A stretch of 64,000 nucleotides of DNA, from contig LNDT01000039.1 of NCBI GenBank assembly GCA_001464715.1, forward strand, positions 40,001 to 104,000, read 5' to 3'. The notes under the pieces are model-generated. The model made no database searches. It was not told the DNA's origin and was given only the letters and a program-made list of their open reading frames with translations. This DNA is from Bdellovibrionales bacterium Ga0074137 (lineage in GTDB: Bacteria > Bdellovibrionota > Bdellovibrionia > Bdellovibrionales > JAMPXM01). The position numbers and the translations under genes were made by a program. Of this stretch, positions 8,216 to 18,050 are shown one piece after another (the first letter of the stretch is position 1; each line of letters opens with the position of its first letter).

Positions 8216-9625
8216 TTAGGCAAATTGCTTAATTTGGTTCAAATCAATCGAATAGGTTTTTAGTCGGTCGTGCAGCGTGCTTTTGGGCATTCCAAGATCA
8301 ATCGCTGTCTGACGTTGATTGCCTCGATTGGCAACGAGACGTCGAATGATCATTTCTCTTTCGATTTCGCGCATCACGCGTCCTCCGCTGGACATTGCGC
8401 CAATGGCCCCAGCGCCCGTCGTGTCCGACGAGTCTTCTGGGATTGTTCCCTCGGCAACATAGAAAGCTTCTGGCGCAATCATCAGCGGGCGATCAATCAA
8501 GGTCTCGATATCTTCGACCTGTATATGGGCGCCAGGAAAATAGGCCGAGGCCCGTGAGATCACGTTCTTAAGTTCCCGAATATTTCCAGGCCAACTGTGC
8601 TCTCGAAGCCGCTCGATGGCTCCGTGGCTCAATCGAACGCGCATCTGTTTAGCGAACAGATAAACAAGGTCCGTGAAATCTTCCATTCGATTCTTCAGCG
8701 CCGGCGGTTTGATGGCGCAAACATTCAAACGCCAGTAAAGATCCTCGCGAAAGCGCCCTTGCTGCACCATGAGTTCAAGATCTTTGTGAGTGGCGGCCAA
8801 GACTCGAACATCTGTTTCAATCGTGCGATCACTTCCTACGGGTCGAATCTCTTTATTTTCTAGAGCTCTAAGAAGTTTTGGTTGGAGCGACAGCGGAAGA
8901 TCGCCGATCTCATCTAAAAAAATCGTTCCGCCACGTGCAGCTTCAAAAGCACCTTTTCGGTCGTGGGTCGCGCCGGAAAATGAACCTTTCACGTGTCCAA
9001 AGAGTTCGCTCTCGATGAGGCTTTCGCTGAGGGCGCTGCAGTTAATTGTGACAAAAGCTCCTTTTCGGCGCTTCGATGACGAATGAATCGCATTGGCCAA
9101 AATTTCTTTTCCCGCGCCTGATGGCCCGGTCATCAGAACGGGAAAGTCCGTCGCGGCAAATGACGGAAGACGTTCCAGCTGAAGGCTCCAGTCTTGATTT
9201 TTCGAAGCGAGTTTATTTTTGTCTTCATCTCCGGAGCGAAAGAGAAGCACGGTTTCGCCAATCTGAATTCGATCAAGATCTGTGAGCGGCGCTTCGTTCA
9301 CGCGCGTGTCGTTGACGAAAACGCCGGTGGGAGATTGGAGGTCTCGAAGAATCCAAGTTTCACCGCGACTTTCAATGCGCGCGTGGCGCGGGCTGACCGC
9401 GGGGTCTCGTAAACAAAGTCCACAGCTGGGATCCGAGCCCAAGGTAAGCATTGGTGTCGCAAGCGGCGTCATCAAGTTGTCGGACGATCCTTTTGTCGAC
9501 GTCGATCGGCGACCGATCGAAACTAAAAACGCCCGGCCTGCGCTGGGCCCAGGGAGCGGAGCCGCCGAGGCGGATTCGGGGAGGCGAGGCGGAGTTTGTG
9601 ATTCGGTCGGCAAATCGGTTTTCAT
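8216..9625 (-). CDS. FHA-domain sigma-54-dependent transcriptional activator
   Basis: 469 aa. The N-terminus has an FHA domain (about 55-135: LGSDPSCGLCL, SPRHARIE, GVFVNDTRV) in place of a receiver domain, so it likely responds to a Thr-phosphorylated partner. Residues about 150-375 are the AAA+ domain: Walker A GPSGAGKE, Walker B GTIFLDEIGDLP, and the sigma-54 contact loop as GSFSGA where GAFTGA is usual. The C-terminus (about 425-465) is a Fis-type HTH (NRGNQRQTAIDLGMPKSTLH). FHA activators are common in Myxococcus and Bdellovibrio, working with Ser/Thr kinases. rpoN itself lies at 29.4 kb. It converges on the FliL-like gene; a GGCCC/GGGCC inverted repeat lies between them. Confidence 0.92.
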   Translation of the reverse strand: MKTDLPTESQTPPRLPESASAAPLPGPSAGRAFLVSIGRRSTSTKGSSDNLMTPLATPMLTLGSDPSCGLCLRDPAVSPRHARIESRGETWILRDLQSPTGVFVNDTRVNEAPLTDLDRIQIGETVLLFRSGDEDKNKLASKNQDWSLQLERLPSFAATDFPVLMTGPSGAGKEILANAIHSSSKRRKGAFVTINCSALSESLIESELFGHVKGSFSGATHDRKGAFEAARGGTIFLDEIGDLPLSLQPKLLRALENKEIRPVGSDRTIETDVRVLAATHKDLELMVQQGRFREDLYWRLNVCAIKPPALKNRMEDFTDLVYLFAKQMRVRLSHGAIERLREHSWPGNIRELKNVISRASAYFPGAHIQVEDIETLIDRPLMIAPEAFYVAEGTIPEDSSDTTGAGAIGAMSSGGRVMREIEREMIIRRLVANRGNQRQTAIDLGMPKSTLHDRLKTYSIDLNQIKQFA

Positions 9626-9802
9626 TTGGGGGTAGTCCTTTCGGTGAGACAGGCTTAATTGTCGGGCTTATTCGGCTTTCGGATTCGACGGAGCCTCATT
9701 GCAAAACGATGGACGGACCTTTTTGCGCCTCAAACTCAAATCAGATGGGTCTGACGCCAAAACACCGGTGGCTCGAAGGATTTAATCTAAAATCTGATTC
9801 TT

Positions 9803-9841
9803 CGGTCCGAGATTCCGGACCGGCCAAGTGTGTGTTAGACC
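9803..9841 (+). promoter_or_regulatory. Inverted repeat and TGTGTTAGACC motif upstream of engB
   Basis: A perfect 7-bp inverted repeat CGGTCCG (9803-9809) / CGGACCG (9816-9822) precedes TGTGTTAGACC (9831-9841), which ends 6 nt before the engB ATG. The same 11 bases occur 7 nt before the rarA start (59144-59154). TTAGAC could be a -10 element of a nearly leaderless transcript. No convincing -35 is seen. Confidence 0.35.
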
Positions 9842-9847
9842 TTTGCG

Positions 9848-10435
9848 ATGCCAGGTCGTTTTCAGTTCCTCACCAGCGCGACGCGCCTCGAACAATGTCC
9901 GTCCGATCTTCGGCCCGAGATTGCAGTTTTGGGCCGTTCGAATTCCGGAAAGAGCACGCTCATCAATGCATGGGCTCAGTCGCAAATCGCCAAAACCAGT
10001 TCGACGCCAGGTAAGACTCGCCTCATCAATTTTTTCGACGGGCCTCAATATCGATTGGTCGACTTTCCCGGATACGGTTATTCGAAACGCTCGGGCGATG
10101 AGCAGGCGACGTGGGGCGGGATGATCGAGACTTTTCTCTCGACGAGGGGAGCTCTCAAGGGAGCCCTTCTTTTGATGGATTGCCGACGCGATTGGACGAA
10201 CGAAGAGGAAATGTTGCTTAAGTTTTTGCAGCGACGAAACTGTCCTCTGGGTGTTGTGCTGACGAAGTCAGACAAGCTCAATCGCTCGGAGGAAAATAAA
10301 GTCCGTGCGAAGTTTAAAGTGATACCGGGTGTGGATGCGATTTTTTTCGTATCGAGCACAAAACGCGTCGGTCTGCAGGAGCTTGAAGACTATGTCTACA
10401 AATCGTGGGTGCAGGAATCGGCGGCGGGGTCCTAA
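9848..10435 (+). CDS. engB: Ribosome biogenesis GTPase EngB (YihA/YsxC)
   Basis: 195 aa, the normal size. It is an essential TRAFAC GTPase for late 50S assembly. G1 is GRSNSGKS near residue 36, the switch region contains STPGKTRLINFF (G2), G3 is DFPGYG, G4 is TKSD and G5 is VSSTKRVG. The start ATG 9848 has no Shine-Dalgarno sequence and lies directly behind a candidate -10 element, so it may be translated from a leaderless mRNA. The next gene begins 6 nt after its stop, and kdsB and pyrG follow, so it probably heads an operon. Confidence 0.96.
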   Translation: MPGRFQFLTSATRLEQCPSDLRPEIAVLGRSNSGKSTLINAWAQSQIAKTSSTPGKTRLINFFDGPQYRLVDFPGYGYSKRSGDEQATWGGMIETFLSTRGALKGALLLMDCRRDWTNEEEMLLKFLQRRNCPLGVVLTKSDKLNRSEENKVRAKFKVIPGVDAIFFVSSTKRVGLQELEDYVYKSWVQESAAGS

Positions 10436-10441
10436 GCTTCC

Positions 10442-10684
10442 GTGAGAAATCTCGAACTGGCCCTCGCATTCTTTCTTTTTTTCGCTGTCGTGTTTTCCAC
10501 CTTCTTTTTTTGGACACGGCTCGCGCGTCGCTCAAGTGATGGTCTTTCTGCCAGCAACGACGGCTGGTATCAGGGTTTTGTCGGTTCTGTTTTAGCGTGT
10601 TTGCTTTTCGCTGTTTGTTTTGCGATCGGCGTTTGGTTTTCTATTTCGAGACTCAAAGGGGGCGGATGGATTCTGTCGGCGTAA
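10442..10684 (+). CDS. Small two-helix membrane protein
   Basis: 80 aa from GTG 10442, 6 nt after engB. Two hydrophobic segments, about residues 5-25 (ELALAFFLFFAVVFSTFFFW) and 46-69 (GFVGSVLACLLFAVCFAIGVW), flank a short polar loop. Its last 19 nt overlap the start of kdsB, so the two are probably translationally coupled. I recognise no family. The placement suggests an envelope role, but nothing in the sequence shows one. Confidence 0.6.
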   Translation: MRNLELALAFFLFFAVVFSTFFFWTRLARRSSDGLSASNDGWYQGFVGSVLACLLFAVCFAIGVWFSISRLKGGGWILSA

Positions 10685-11448
10685 TTCCCGCAAGATACGG
10701 TTCAACGCGTTTTCCAGGTAAGCCTCTTGTGAAAATCGCTGGGAAGCCTTTGATCACGCATGTGATTGACGGCGCACGAAAAGCCAAGAGCTTGCGCGAA
10801 ATTCTTGTGGCGACCGATGATGAGCGAATTGCAAAAGTGGCAACCGAAGCGGGAGCCCGCGTGGTCATGACTCATCCGGAACTCCCCAGTGGCACTGACC
10901 GAGTTTGGGCGGCGGTTGAGGCTTCGGGCCTGACAGGTGTCGATGTTGTTGTGAATATTCAAGGCGATGAGCCTCTGATTGAGGCGGCTCCACTGGATGC
11001 CTTGGTGGCGGCATTTTCAAAACACGCCGATATTCAGATGGCCACTTTAGGTCGCGACATCGATGTGTCGTCCAAAGAGGGTTTAGAAGCTTTGAACTCT
11101 CTCACAACGGCCAAGATCGTTCTTGGGCGAGATGACCGCGCGCTTTACTTCAGTCGCCTACCGATTCCTTTTTCTCGTGGTGTTGCTCTTGGCACGCAGG
11201 CAGCAAACGCGCCGGGTCGCGCAGTTTTAAAGCATGTTGGAATCTATGCGTTCCGACCTGCTTTTCTTAAGCAGTTTTGTGGGACTCCTCCCTGCGAGCT
11301 GGAGCTTTTAGAGGGACTTGAGCAGCTGAGAGCTTTGTATCTAGGTGCAAAGATTCATGTCGTTCGTACAGGGCATGAAAGCTGGGGTGTTGACACTCCT
11401 CAGGACGTGGAAAAGATTGAGAAAATGCTGGCATCTCGCGCCCGCTAG
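10666..11448 (+). CDS. kdsB: CMP-Kdo synthetase (3-deoxy-manno-octulosonate cytidylyltransferase)
   Basis: 260 aa. It activates Kdo with CTP to CMP-Kdo for the LPS inner core. The N-terminal nucleotide motif [16 protein letters not shown], then VATDDERI and NIQGDEPLI, are diagnostic. ATG 10666 is used, with AAAGGGGG a few bases upstream. The frame is open further upstream but that part only overlaps the small membrane protein. pyrG follows 11 nt downstream and supplies the CTP, and kdsD makes the arabinose-5-phosphate precursor of Kdo, so three steps of one pathway lie together. Confidence 0.97.
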   Translation: MDSVGVIPARYGSTRFPGKPLVKIAGKPLITHVIDGARKAKSLREILVATDDERIAKVATEAGARVVMTHPELPSGTDRVWAAVEASGLTGVDVVVNIQGDEPLIEAAPLDALVAAFSKHADIQMATLGRDIDVSSKEGLEALNSLTTAKIVLGRDDRALYFSRLPIPFSRGVALGTQAANAPGRAVLKHVGIYAFRPAFLKQFCGTPPCELELLEGLEQLRALYLGAKIHVVRTGHESWGVDTPQDVEKIEKMLASRAR

Positions 11449-11459
11449 GAGACTTCCCG

Positions 11460-13280
11460 ATGGCATCTAAAAAGAAACGCGCGCCAAAAACAACGTCGCG
11501 TGCGACCTCGCGAACGGCGAAAGCGCTGAACCAAAAGTTTATTTTCGTCACTGGCGGAGTTGTTTCGTCGATCGGTAAAGGTCTCACGGCAGCGTCACTG
11601 GGAACTTTGCTAGAAGCGCGCGGTCTTAAAGTGACCATCATGAAGTTTGATCCGTATTTGAACGTTGATCCCGGCACAATGTCGCCGCTACAACACGGCG
11701 AAGTCTTTGTGACTGAAGATGGCGCCGAAACGGATCTTGATCTTGGTCACTACGAGCGATTCACGTCGATCACAGTTCACCGTTCGAATTCCGTTTCCAC
11801 CGGACAAGTTTACGAGCAGGTTATCGCGCGCGAGCGTCGCGGCGATTATCTTGGAGGAACAGTTCAGGTGATTCCTCACATCACGGATGAAATTAAAGGT
11901 CGCATGTTCGAAGCGGCACAAGGCGCAGAAATTGCGATTGTCGAAATTGGCGGGACTGTCGGTGACATCGAAAGTCTTCCATTTCTTGAGGCCATTCGTC
12001 AGATGCGAACCGATCTGGGTCATGAGAATTCACTTTTCATTCATGTGACCTATGTTCCTTACATTGCGGCAGCGGGCGAGCTGAAATCGAAACCGACGCA
12101 GCACTCTGTTAAAGAGTTGCGCGAAATCGGGATTCAACCGGATTTTTTGATTTGTCGAAGCGAACGTCCGATTCCAAAAGATGTGAAAGCAAAGATCGGA
12201 CTCTTCTGTTCGGTGCGGCCTGAGAATGTCATTGGCGCTCAGGACTGTTCGACAATTTACGAAGTCCCGTTGATGCTTCACGATCAAGAGTTTGACCAAA
12301 AAGTGATCGAACGGTTCGGCATGCAAGACGATGCCACCGCTCGCGATAGCGCGGCGACAGAAGCCCACATTGCTCCGTGGAGAGCGATCGTTAAAACTTT
12401 AAAGAACCCAGCTAAAACGGTGAAGATCGGGATTGTTGGAAAGTACGTTGATCTCAAAGAGAGTTACAAATCTTTGGGTGAGGCGATCGTTCATGGTGGT
12501 ATCGCCAACAACACGAAAGTGGAACTTGCTTGGGTTGATTCGGAACCATTGACGGAAGACAACGTTGCGAGCGCTCTTGAGGGTGTCGACGCAGTGTTGG
12601 TACCGGGCGGTTTTGGTGAGCGCGGTGCTGCTGGAAAAATGGTCGCGATCCAACATGCGCGTGTGGCGCAGATTCCTTTTTTCGGAATTTGTTTTGGGAT
12701 GCAGCTGGCGGCGATTGAATTTGCACGCAACGTCTGCGGAATTTCGGACGCGACATCGCGCGAATTTCAAGATGGTTTGAAATCGGGCGCACGCACGAAG
12801 GCCTCTCGAAACCTTGTCATCGATTTTATGGAAGAGCAGCGCACGATCAAAGATAAGGGCGGAACGATGCGCCTCGGTTCGTATCCGTGCTCTTTGACCG
12901 AGGGCACGATCGTTCGAAGGGTTTACGGTAAACCCCTCATCCACGAACGCCATCGCCATCGTTATGAATTCAACAATAAATATCGACCGCTCTTTCAAAA
13001 AAACGGGATGACGCTGGCAGGAGTTTGCGAGGACCGAGATCTTGTTGAAATCATCGAGATCGAATCTCACCCGTGGTTTGTTGGCGTTCAGTTCCATCCT
13101 GAATTTAAATCTCGTCCGACAAGTCCGCATCCGCTTTTCCGTAGCTTTGTCGAGGCCGCTCTTCATCGTCAGAAGCTTCGACAAAGAGTGCGTCCGAAAA
13201 TGAAAATAGCCGTAAAGAAAAAATCCACCGATCGGCGGGTCGTAAAGACTAATCGGTCAATCAGGTCTGAGGCTCCCTAA
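11460..13280 (+). CDS. pyrG: CTP synthase
   Basis: 606 aa against about 545 usual. It makes CTP from UTP, ATP and glutamine. The synthase domain begins at residue about 21 ([21 protein letters not shown]) after a basic leader rich in Lys, Arg and Thr. The glutamine amidotransferase half has the nucleophile loop GICFGMQLA and the His/Glu of [10 protein letters not shown]. After the usual end there is a 40-residue Lys/Arg-rich tail of no known role. Both extensions look like natural additions; the frame is clean. The stop overlaps the kdsD start (TAATG), which implies coupling. Confidence 0.97.
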   Translation: MASKKKRAPKTTSRATSRTAKALNQKFIFVTGGVVSSIGKGLTAASLGTLLEARGLKVTIMKFDPYLNVDPGTMSPLQHGEVFVTEDGAETDLDLGHYERFTSITVHRSNSVSTGQVYEQVIARERRGDYLGGTVQVIPHITDEIKGRMFEAAQGAEIAIVEIGGTVGDIESLPFLEAIRQMRTDLGHENSLFIHVTYVPYIAAAGELKSKPTQHSVKELREIGIQPDFLICRSERPIPKDVKAKIGLFCSVRPENVIGAQDCSTIYEVPLMLHDQEFDQKVIERFGMQDDATARDSAATEAHIAPWRAIVKTLKNPAKTVKIGIVGKYVDLKESYKSLGEAIVHGGIANNTKVELAWVDSEPLTEDNVASALEGVDAVLVPGGFGERGAAGKMVAIQHARVAQIPFFGICFGMQLAAIEFARNVCGISDATSREFQDGLKSGARTKASRNLVIDFMEEQRTIKDKGGTMRLGSYPCSLTEGTIVRRVYGKPLIHERHRHRYEFNNKYRPLFQKNGMTLAGVCEDRDLVEIIEIESHPWFVGVQFHPEFKSRPTSPHPLFRSFVEAALHRQKLRQRVRPKMKIAVKKKSTDRRVVKTNRSIRSEAP

Positions 13281-14287
13281 TGCCAGCTGAAACGATGATC
13301 GATGTCATTGAAGCGACCCGTGTCCTCGATGTAGAAATTCGCGGTCTCGAGAAAATGAAACAGCGACTGGCCTCTGAGCCGATGAGTTCGAGTTTCACTC
13401 GAGCGGTCGATCTGATTGCGGGCTGTTCGGGTAAACTTGTCGTTGCGGGAATGGGTAAGTCAGGTCTGATCGGTCGAAAGATTGCATCGACATTTTCATC
13501 CACCGGGACACCGTCGTTTTTTCTTCACCCTGCTGAAAGCTCTCATGGTGACATGGGCGTGATCGGAACCGGTGACGTGGTACTTGCGATCAGTTACGGC
13601 GGCGAGACACCTGAACTTGAAGCACTTCTTCGGTACGTAGGTCGCAAAGATATTCCTTTGATCGCTGTCACAGGAAAAGCTTCAAGCACTCTAGGAAAAG
13701 CCGGCGCCGTGATGCTGGACGTAAGTGTCAGCGAAGAGGCATGCCCTATGGGTCTCGCTCCGACCGCGTCGACCACGACGACTCTTGTGATGGGCGATGC
13801 TCTGGCGGTGGCAACGCTTCAGCGCAAAGGATTTAGCCGAGAACAGTACGCAGAACTTCACCCGGGCGGAACGTTGGGGCGAAAGCTCCTGACGCGTGTT
13901 TCGGACGTCATGCACACCGGTGACGCTCTCCCGCTTGTGTCGACCGAAACTCCCATGCGCGATGTTTTGTCGGTGATGACTCAAAAAGAAGTTCGCGGTA
14001 TCGCCGGTGTTCTTGATGATTCGAAAAAACTTGTAGGCGTTGTGACCGACGGTGATCTACGAAGGCGCCTGGACAAAAGTCTCAATCCACTTCAAGACAA
14101 AGCGAGTGATCTTATGTCGCGCGCTCCGAAGACGGTCGATGCGGCAGAGCTCGCAGAACGTGCATTGTTCATGATGGAGCAATTTAAAATTCAGACTCTT
14201 TTCGTCGTGAATCGTGCGTCGGAGGAGCCTTCTCGTCCTGTCGGACTTCTTCATTTACAGGACCTCTTGCACGCAAAACTTCGCTGA
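13280..14287 (+). CDS. kdsD: Arabinose-5-phosphate isomerase (KpsF/GutQ family)
   Basis: 335 aa. It converts ribulose-5-phosphate to arabinose-5-phosphate, the first committed precursor of Kdo. An SIS domain (about 45-185) shows VVAGMGKSGLIGRKIAST, HPAESSHGDMG and SYGGETPE. Two CBS domains follow (about 210-330). The start overlaps the pyrG stop by one base. In related genomes kdsC and lptC usually follow; here the gliding-type cluster begins instead, 150 nt downstream. Confidence 0.95.
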   Translation: MPAETMIDVIEATRVLDVEIRGLEKMKQRLASEPMSSSFTRAVDLIAGCSGKLVVAGMGKSGLIGRKIASTFSSTGTPSFFLHPAESSHGDMGVIGTGDVVLAISYGGETPELEALLRYVGRKDIPLIAVTGKASSTLGKAGAVMLDVSVSEEACPMGLAPTASTTTTLVMGDALAVATLQRKGFSREQYAELHPGGTLGRKLLTRVSDVMHTGDALPLVSTETPMRDVLSVMTQKEVRGIAGVLDDSKKLVGVVTDGDLRRRLDKSLNPLQDKASDLMSRAPKTVDAAELAERALFMMEQFKIQTLFVVNRASEEPSRPVGLLHLQDLLHAKLR

Positions 14288-14437
14288 TATCGAGCTGAAA
14301 ACCTGCGCGTTGAAACCGGACGTTCGGATAGGCTCGGTCTAGGGTCGGGGTTCATTAGGCTTTTCAACAGCTTACACACGGTGCCACAATGACAACCAGT
14401 CGACGTGCTCTCAAGCCGTCGAGAGTTGGGAGTCTGC

Positions 14438-15187
14438 ATGCGTGGCAAAAATCTCGTTAGCCTGTTCGTCGTGGTGATCACCACGATACTGTCGTCCGCG
14501 CCGGCGCTCGGTGAGACGATTCAATTTCCGACCGAAGAACTTGCGACCGAATCCGTGCTTCCGGTTTTCGATCAACCAGCGAGTGTTAGAAATCGCGTGG
14601 TCTCACTTTCGAAACGCATCGAGCTTGGTTTTCTTATGGGCTACGCGCTGACAGAGCCATTTTACAATCCGTTTCAGCTTGGTGGCACACTTTCTTATCA
14701 CATCAACGAAGACCACGGGATCAACATCTTCGGCACAACATTTTTAAGCGGTCTCTCGAGTGAAGCGGCACAGCTGAATCCGATTCCAGGCACGGCACCT
14801 CCGCTGAATGCGAACCTTCAGTATGCGCCAGCACCTAAGTACCTTTTGTTGGCGAGCTGGCAGTACTCCGCCTATTACGGAAAACTTTCTTTCACCAAAG
14901 ATTACGTGATGAACCTACACCTCTACGGATTGTTGGGCGCCGGCATGTACGGTATCGGCGATTCATCAAACCCCGTTGTTTCTGTTGGCCTTGGTCAGAA
15001 GTTTCATTTCACGCCGTCGCTTTCTGTGCGGTTCGATCTTCGCGCGCTTGTCTACCAGGGGCCAAACCCTGTTTCGATTCCTCTGGATAGCGCGACGACG
15101 GTTCAGCCTTCAAGTGCGTTCGAGAAAAAAATCTTTATCGAAGGTCTTTTGAATTTCGGCATCAGCTACATGCTGCCGTCTCTTTGA
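14438..15187 (+). CDS. Outer-membrane beta-barrel protein, GltA-like position
   Basis: 249 aa from ATG 14438, preceded by GGGAG at 14428-14432; a GTG at 14405 is less likely. A signal peptide (VSLFVVVITTILSSAPALG) is cleaved near residue 25. The mature part has alternating aromatic/polar strands (GGTLSYHINEDHGINIFG, LASWQYSAYYGKLSF, GVGQ-like KFHFTPSLSVRFDLRA) typical of the small outer-membrane barrels annotated as OMP beta-barrel domain proteins. It is the first gene of a run of ten closely spaced genes that ends with TolQ/TolR homologues. In Myxococcus, GltA and GltB are two adjacent barrels of the gliding machine. The match is by architecture and order only. Confidence 0.8.
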   Translation: MRGKNLVSLFVVVITTILSSAPALGETIQFPTEELATESVLPVFDQPASVRNRVVSLSKRIELGFLMGYALTEPFYNPFQLGGTLSYHINEDHGINIFGTTFLSGLSSEAAQLNPIPGTAPPLNANLQYAPAPKYLLLASWQYSAYYGKLSFTKDYVMNLHLYGLLGAGMYGIGDSSNPVVSVGLGQKFHFTPSLSVRFDLRALVYQGPNPVSIPLDSATTVQPSSAFEKKIFIEGLLNFGISYMLPSL

Positions 15188-15195
15188 GGTGAGTG

Positions 15196-16101
15196 ATGAA
15201 GTTAATTTCAGATACTAAAAAGCGGAATTTCTTCTCTCGCCGAAGCTTCGGAGTGATTTTTTTCGTTCTTACCATTGTGGTTTCGAATGCATCGATGGCG
15301 CAAGAAGAAGAGATCACAGAGGACGCGGCCGCCGCGACCACGCCTTCGGGCGTCTCCTCGGTACCCGGTGAAATGGATGCGATAGAGACACTTTTTGTCG
15401 GTGACCCTCAACCCAGTGATGAAGTGATCGACGACGGTCAAAAACAAAAAGCGGGACCGACCGTCACGACGAAGCAAGGCGAAGTGCAGATGAAGGACGT
15501 ATCAGATCTTACGTCGCTTTCAGAATTTAAGGACATCGCCGTTATTCAAAAAAGATTTCTTCCAAAGACGGGTCGCTTCGAGGGATTTGGTGGACTCAAT
15601 GGACTTCTCAACGACAAGTTTTTCGTAAGTTTTGGACTCAGTGGTCGCTTGGCCTATTTCTTCAACGAGCGCTGGGCGATTGAAGGATTGGGGATGATTT
15701 TCGCCACTGGCGAAAAAGATGTGACGAAGGATCTCTACAAACGCGGAATTCGGACGACGAACTTTGTTTCGCCGACCAGCTACTACGGGGTCGATGTGAA
15801 GTGGACGCCGGTCTACGGAAAAATGTCGTTCGTGAATCGTAAGATCACTCCGTTTGATCTTTATTTCTCCGCAGGTGCCGGGATGACAAACACGAACCAG
15901 GGTGGCGCGGAGCCTACGATTCATCTTGGAACCGGACAGATTTTTGCGCTGACGAAGTCGGCCGCGATTCGCTGGGACTTCTCTTGGAACTTCTACAGCG
16001 CTACGTCGGGTGTCGCGGGTGCTAAGCAAAATTCGACATACAACAATTTGTTCATAACTGTGGGCGCGAGCTTCTTCTTTCCGGAGGCAACATACCGATG
16101 A
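15196..16101 (+). CDS. Outer-membrane beta-barrel protein, GltB-like position
   Basis: 301 aa from ATG 15196, with GAGG 6 nt upstream; GTG 15193 is immediately adjacent. A signal peptide ends at ASMAQ near residue 35. An acidic, flexible segment (about 36-110) precedes a barrel domain sharing the pattern of the preceding gene (FVSFGLSGRLAYFFNERWAIEG, YGVDVKWTPVYGKMSFVNRK, DLYFSAGAGMTNT). The two are likely paralogues from tandem duplication. It starts 8 nt after the previous stop, and its own stop overlaps the next start (ATGA). Confidence 0.8.
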   Translation: MKLISDTKKRNFFSRRSFGVIFFVLTIVVSNASMAQEEEITEDAAAATTPSGVSSVPGEMDAIETLFVGDPQPSDEVIDDGQKQKAGPTVTTKQGEVQMKDVSDLTSLSEFKDIAVIQKRFLPKTGRFEGFGGLNGLLNDKFFVSFGLSGRLAYFFNERWAIEGLGMIFATGEKDVTKDLYKRGIRTTNFVSPTSYYGVDVKWTPVYGKMSFVNRKITPFDLYFSAGAGMTNTNQGGAEPTIHLGTGQIFALTKSAAIRWDFSWNFYSATSGVAGAKQNSTYNNLFITVGASFFFPEATYR

Positions 16102-18047
16102 CAAGAAAATCCCTCACACCTTATTTGATGGCATCTGTCGGAACAGTCATCCCCTGTGTACTGACAACTCTGGTCGCGATAGTTCCCGCATCGACGCCAG
16201 TCTTTGCTGCGCCAACAGGAATCGGCGCGGGCGTCTTGAGTCCGTCGGCCGGTGGTCTTGATCTGACCGAAGGAGCGGCGGTGGATCCTCGATCACTTGA
16301 AACCGTGCTTTCCTTGGTTAACGAAATCGATAAACTTTCGGAACTCGAGCCGATGATCGACACAGGGATCGTCTCTCAAGACAAAGATGCTGAAGCCGTC
16401 GCATCAGACGACTTTGAATTCGGCGAGCTTTTGGCTCAGTCTGGTTCCAGCGCTCAGCAAAAAAAACGTCGTGTTGCTCCCAAGAAAAAAACTGGAACTG
16501 TCCGACCTCGAGCAAAAACGGGAACCGCGGTCAGAGCGACGGCTCCTCGTCCCAAGGCCAACGCCGTTCAGAGAGAAGAAGACCGGGGCCGTCAGGCGGT
16601 CCGCCGCAATGACTACTTCGAAGCTTCAAAGATATTCTTTGGTCTCTTGGACCGAGAGAAGAATCCGGCGCGCCTTCTTCAGATCCGATTTATCTTAGGC
16701 CGCACGCTGCAAGAATTGAAACTTCATCAGGTCGCGGCTTTCCCGTATTACGAAATCATTCGGTCCGAAGGAAAGACGAATCCGAAAAACCGCTACGTCA
16801 GGCAGGCCCTTGAGCGCTTGACCGTGGCGGGGGATTCGTTGGAGAGCGATATTCTTCTGAATTACGCTGTGAAGCAGATCAATGAAGAAGATTTCCCGGC
16901 GGCCAACCGGGATATGCTTTACTTCCGTCGTGGCGAAGTTCGGTACCGAGATCGAAACTTTATTGAAGCGGCCCGCGAGCTCAACCGCGTGCGTTCGAGC
17001 TCTGGTTTTTATAACCGCGCTCGCTACCAGCTGGCGCTTTCGTTGGTGGAAGCTAACCAGCTAGAAAAAGCCGAGCAAGTCTTCGCAGCGTTGGCCGAGA
17101 CAAGTTCTGACGCTGGTATAACGAATAAGAGCCGAGTTAATGCGATGATGGGTCGCGCGCGAACTTTGTATCAGCGAAAAATGTACGCCGATGCGATTGA
17201 AGCGTATCGTGAAATTCCACGCGATACGGAGCAGTGGCATGATTCGCTTTTTGAATCCACGTGGGCTCTTTTGCAAGACGGTCGTTTCCGGTCGGCGCTC
17301 TCGAACTTTCACTCGCTCCATTCCCCTTTTTATGACGAATTTTATCAGCCAGAGTCGCTGCTGCTTCGTTCGATCGTCTATCACTACATCTGTCGATACG
17401 ACGAGATGGAGACGACACTGAGCCTCTTTGAAAGAGTGTATGGTCCTGTGCAAAAGGATCTGCGGGCGACGTTGATGTCGTCGTCACCAAGTTCATCGAT
17501 TTCGCTTTACCGCGAGATAAGAAAAATCGATGAGAGCTTTGATGAGCTCAAAAAAGTCGGCAAAAAAAGTCGCCAGATCCAGATCCCCTTTCTGGTCGCA
17601 CGCCAAGTTCTTCGCGAGGGCGATGTCCGACGGTCGATGGCCTATATCCGAAATCTTGAAGCGGAACTTCGCCGAATTCAAAGCTCACCGGCCACATGGC
17701 GAGACTCTCGGGTCGGTCGCTATGCGAAGCGAGTTGTCGAACGCCGTATGGGGACAACGCAGGTTGTAACCGGTCGATTGATTCGACGTCATTTGGAGCG
17801 CATTCAAACAGACCTTTCAGGACATTTCGAGCAGGCAAGCTTGGTTCGCTTGGATATGTTGTCTGGCAAAAAAGAAGCCGTGAAAAAAGAGATTGCCGGC
17901 AAGGGCTTGATCCGAGATCAGGTCGGCGATCAGCAAGATCGAAGTTTCTTTATTCAGAATGGTTACGACTATTGGCCGTTCCAGGGTGAATTCTGGCTCG
18001 ATGAAATCGGGAACTATCATTACCTCGGTGTGAAGGCTTGCGAGTAA
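16098..18047 (+). CDS. Secreted TPR-repeat protein, GltC-like
   Basis: 649 aa. A long signal sequence ends near residue 38 (ASTPVFAAPTG). A basic stretch (QKKRRVAPKKKTGTVRPRAK, about 117-136) follows, unusual for a periplasmic protein. Residues about 155-400 contain helical repeats of TPR type (RRNDYFEASKIFFGLLDREK, RYQLALSLVEANQLEKAEQV, RTLYQRKMYADAIEAYREI). The C-terminal third is a separate helical domain ending NGYDYWPFQGEFWLDEIGNY. In Myxococcus, GltC is a periplasmic TPR protein next to the GltA/B barrels. The start overlaps the previous stop by 4 nt. Confidence 0.78.
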   Translation: MTRKSLTPYLMASVGTVIPCVLTTLVAIVPASTPVFAAPTGIGAGVLSPSAGGLDLTEGAAVDPRSLETVLSLVNEIDKLSELEPMIDTGIVSQDKDAEAVASDDFEFGELLAQSGSSAQQKKRRVAPKKKTGTVRPRAKTGTAVRATAPRPKANAVQREEDRGRQAVRRNDYFEASKIFFGLLDREKNPARLLQIRFILGRTLQELKLHQVAAFPYYEIIRSEGKTNPKNRYVRQALERLTVAGDSLESDILLNYAVKQINEEDFPAANRDMLYFRRGEVRYRDRNFIEAARELNRVRSSSGFYNRARYQLALSLVEANQLEKAEQVFAALAETSSDAGITNKSRVNAMMGRARTLYQRKMYADAIEAYREIPRDTEQWHDSLFESTWALLQDGRFRSALSNFHSLHSPFYDEFYQPESLLLRSIVYHYICRYDEMETTLSLFERVYGPVQKDLRATLMSSSPSSSISLYREIRKIDESFDELKKVGKKSRQIQIPFLVARQVLREGDVRRSMAYIRNLEAELRRIQSSPATWRDSRVGRYAKRVVERRMGTTQVVTGRLIRRHLERIQTDLSGHFEQASLVRLDMLSGKKEAVKKEIAGKGLIRDQVGDQQDRSFFIQNGYDYWPFQGEFWLDEIGNYHYLGVKACE

Positions 18048-18050
18048 ATT

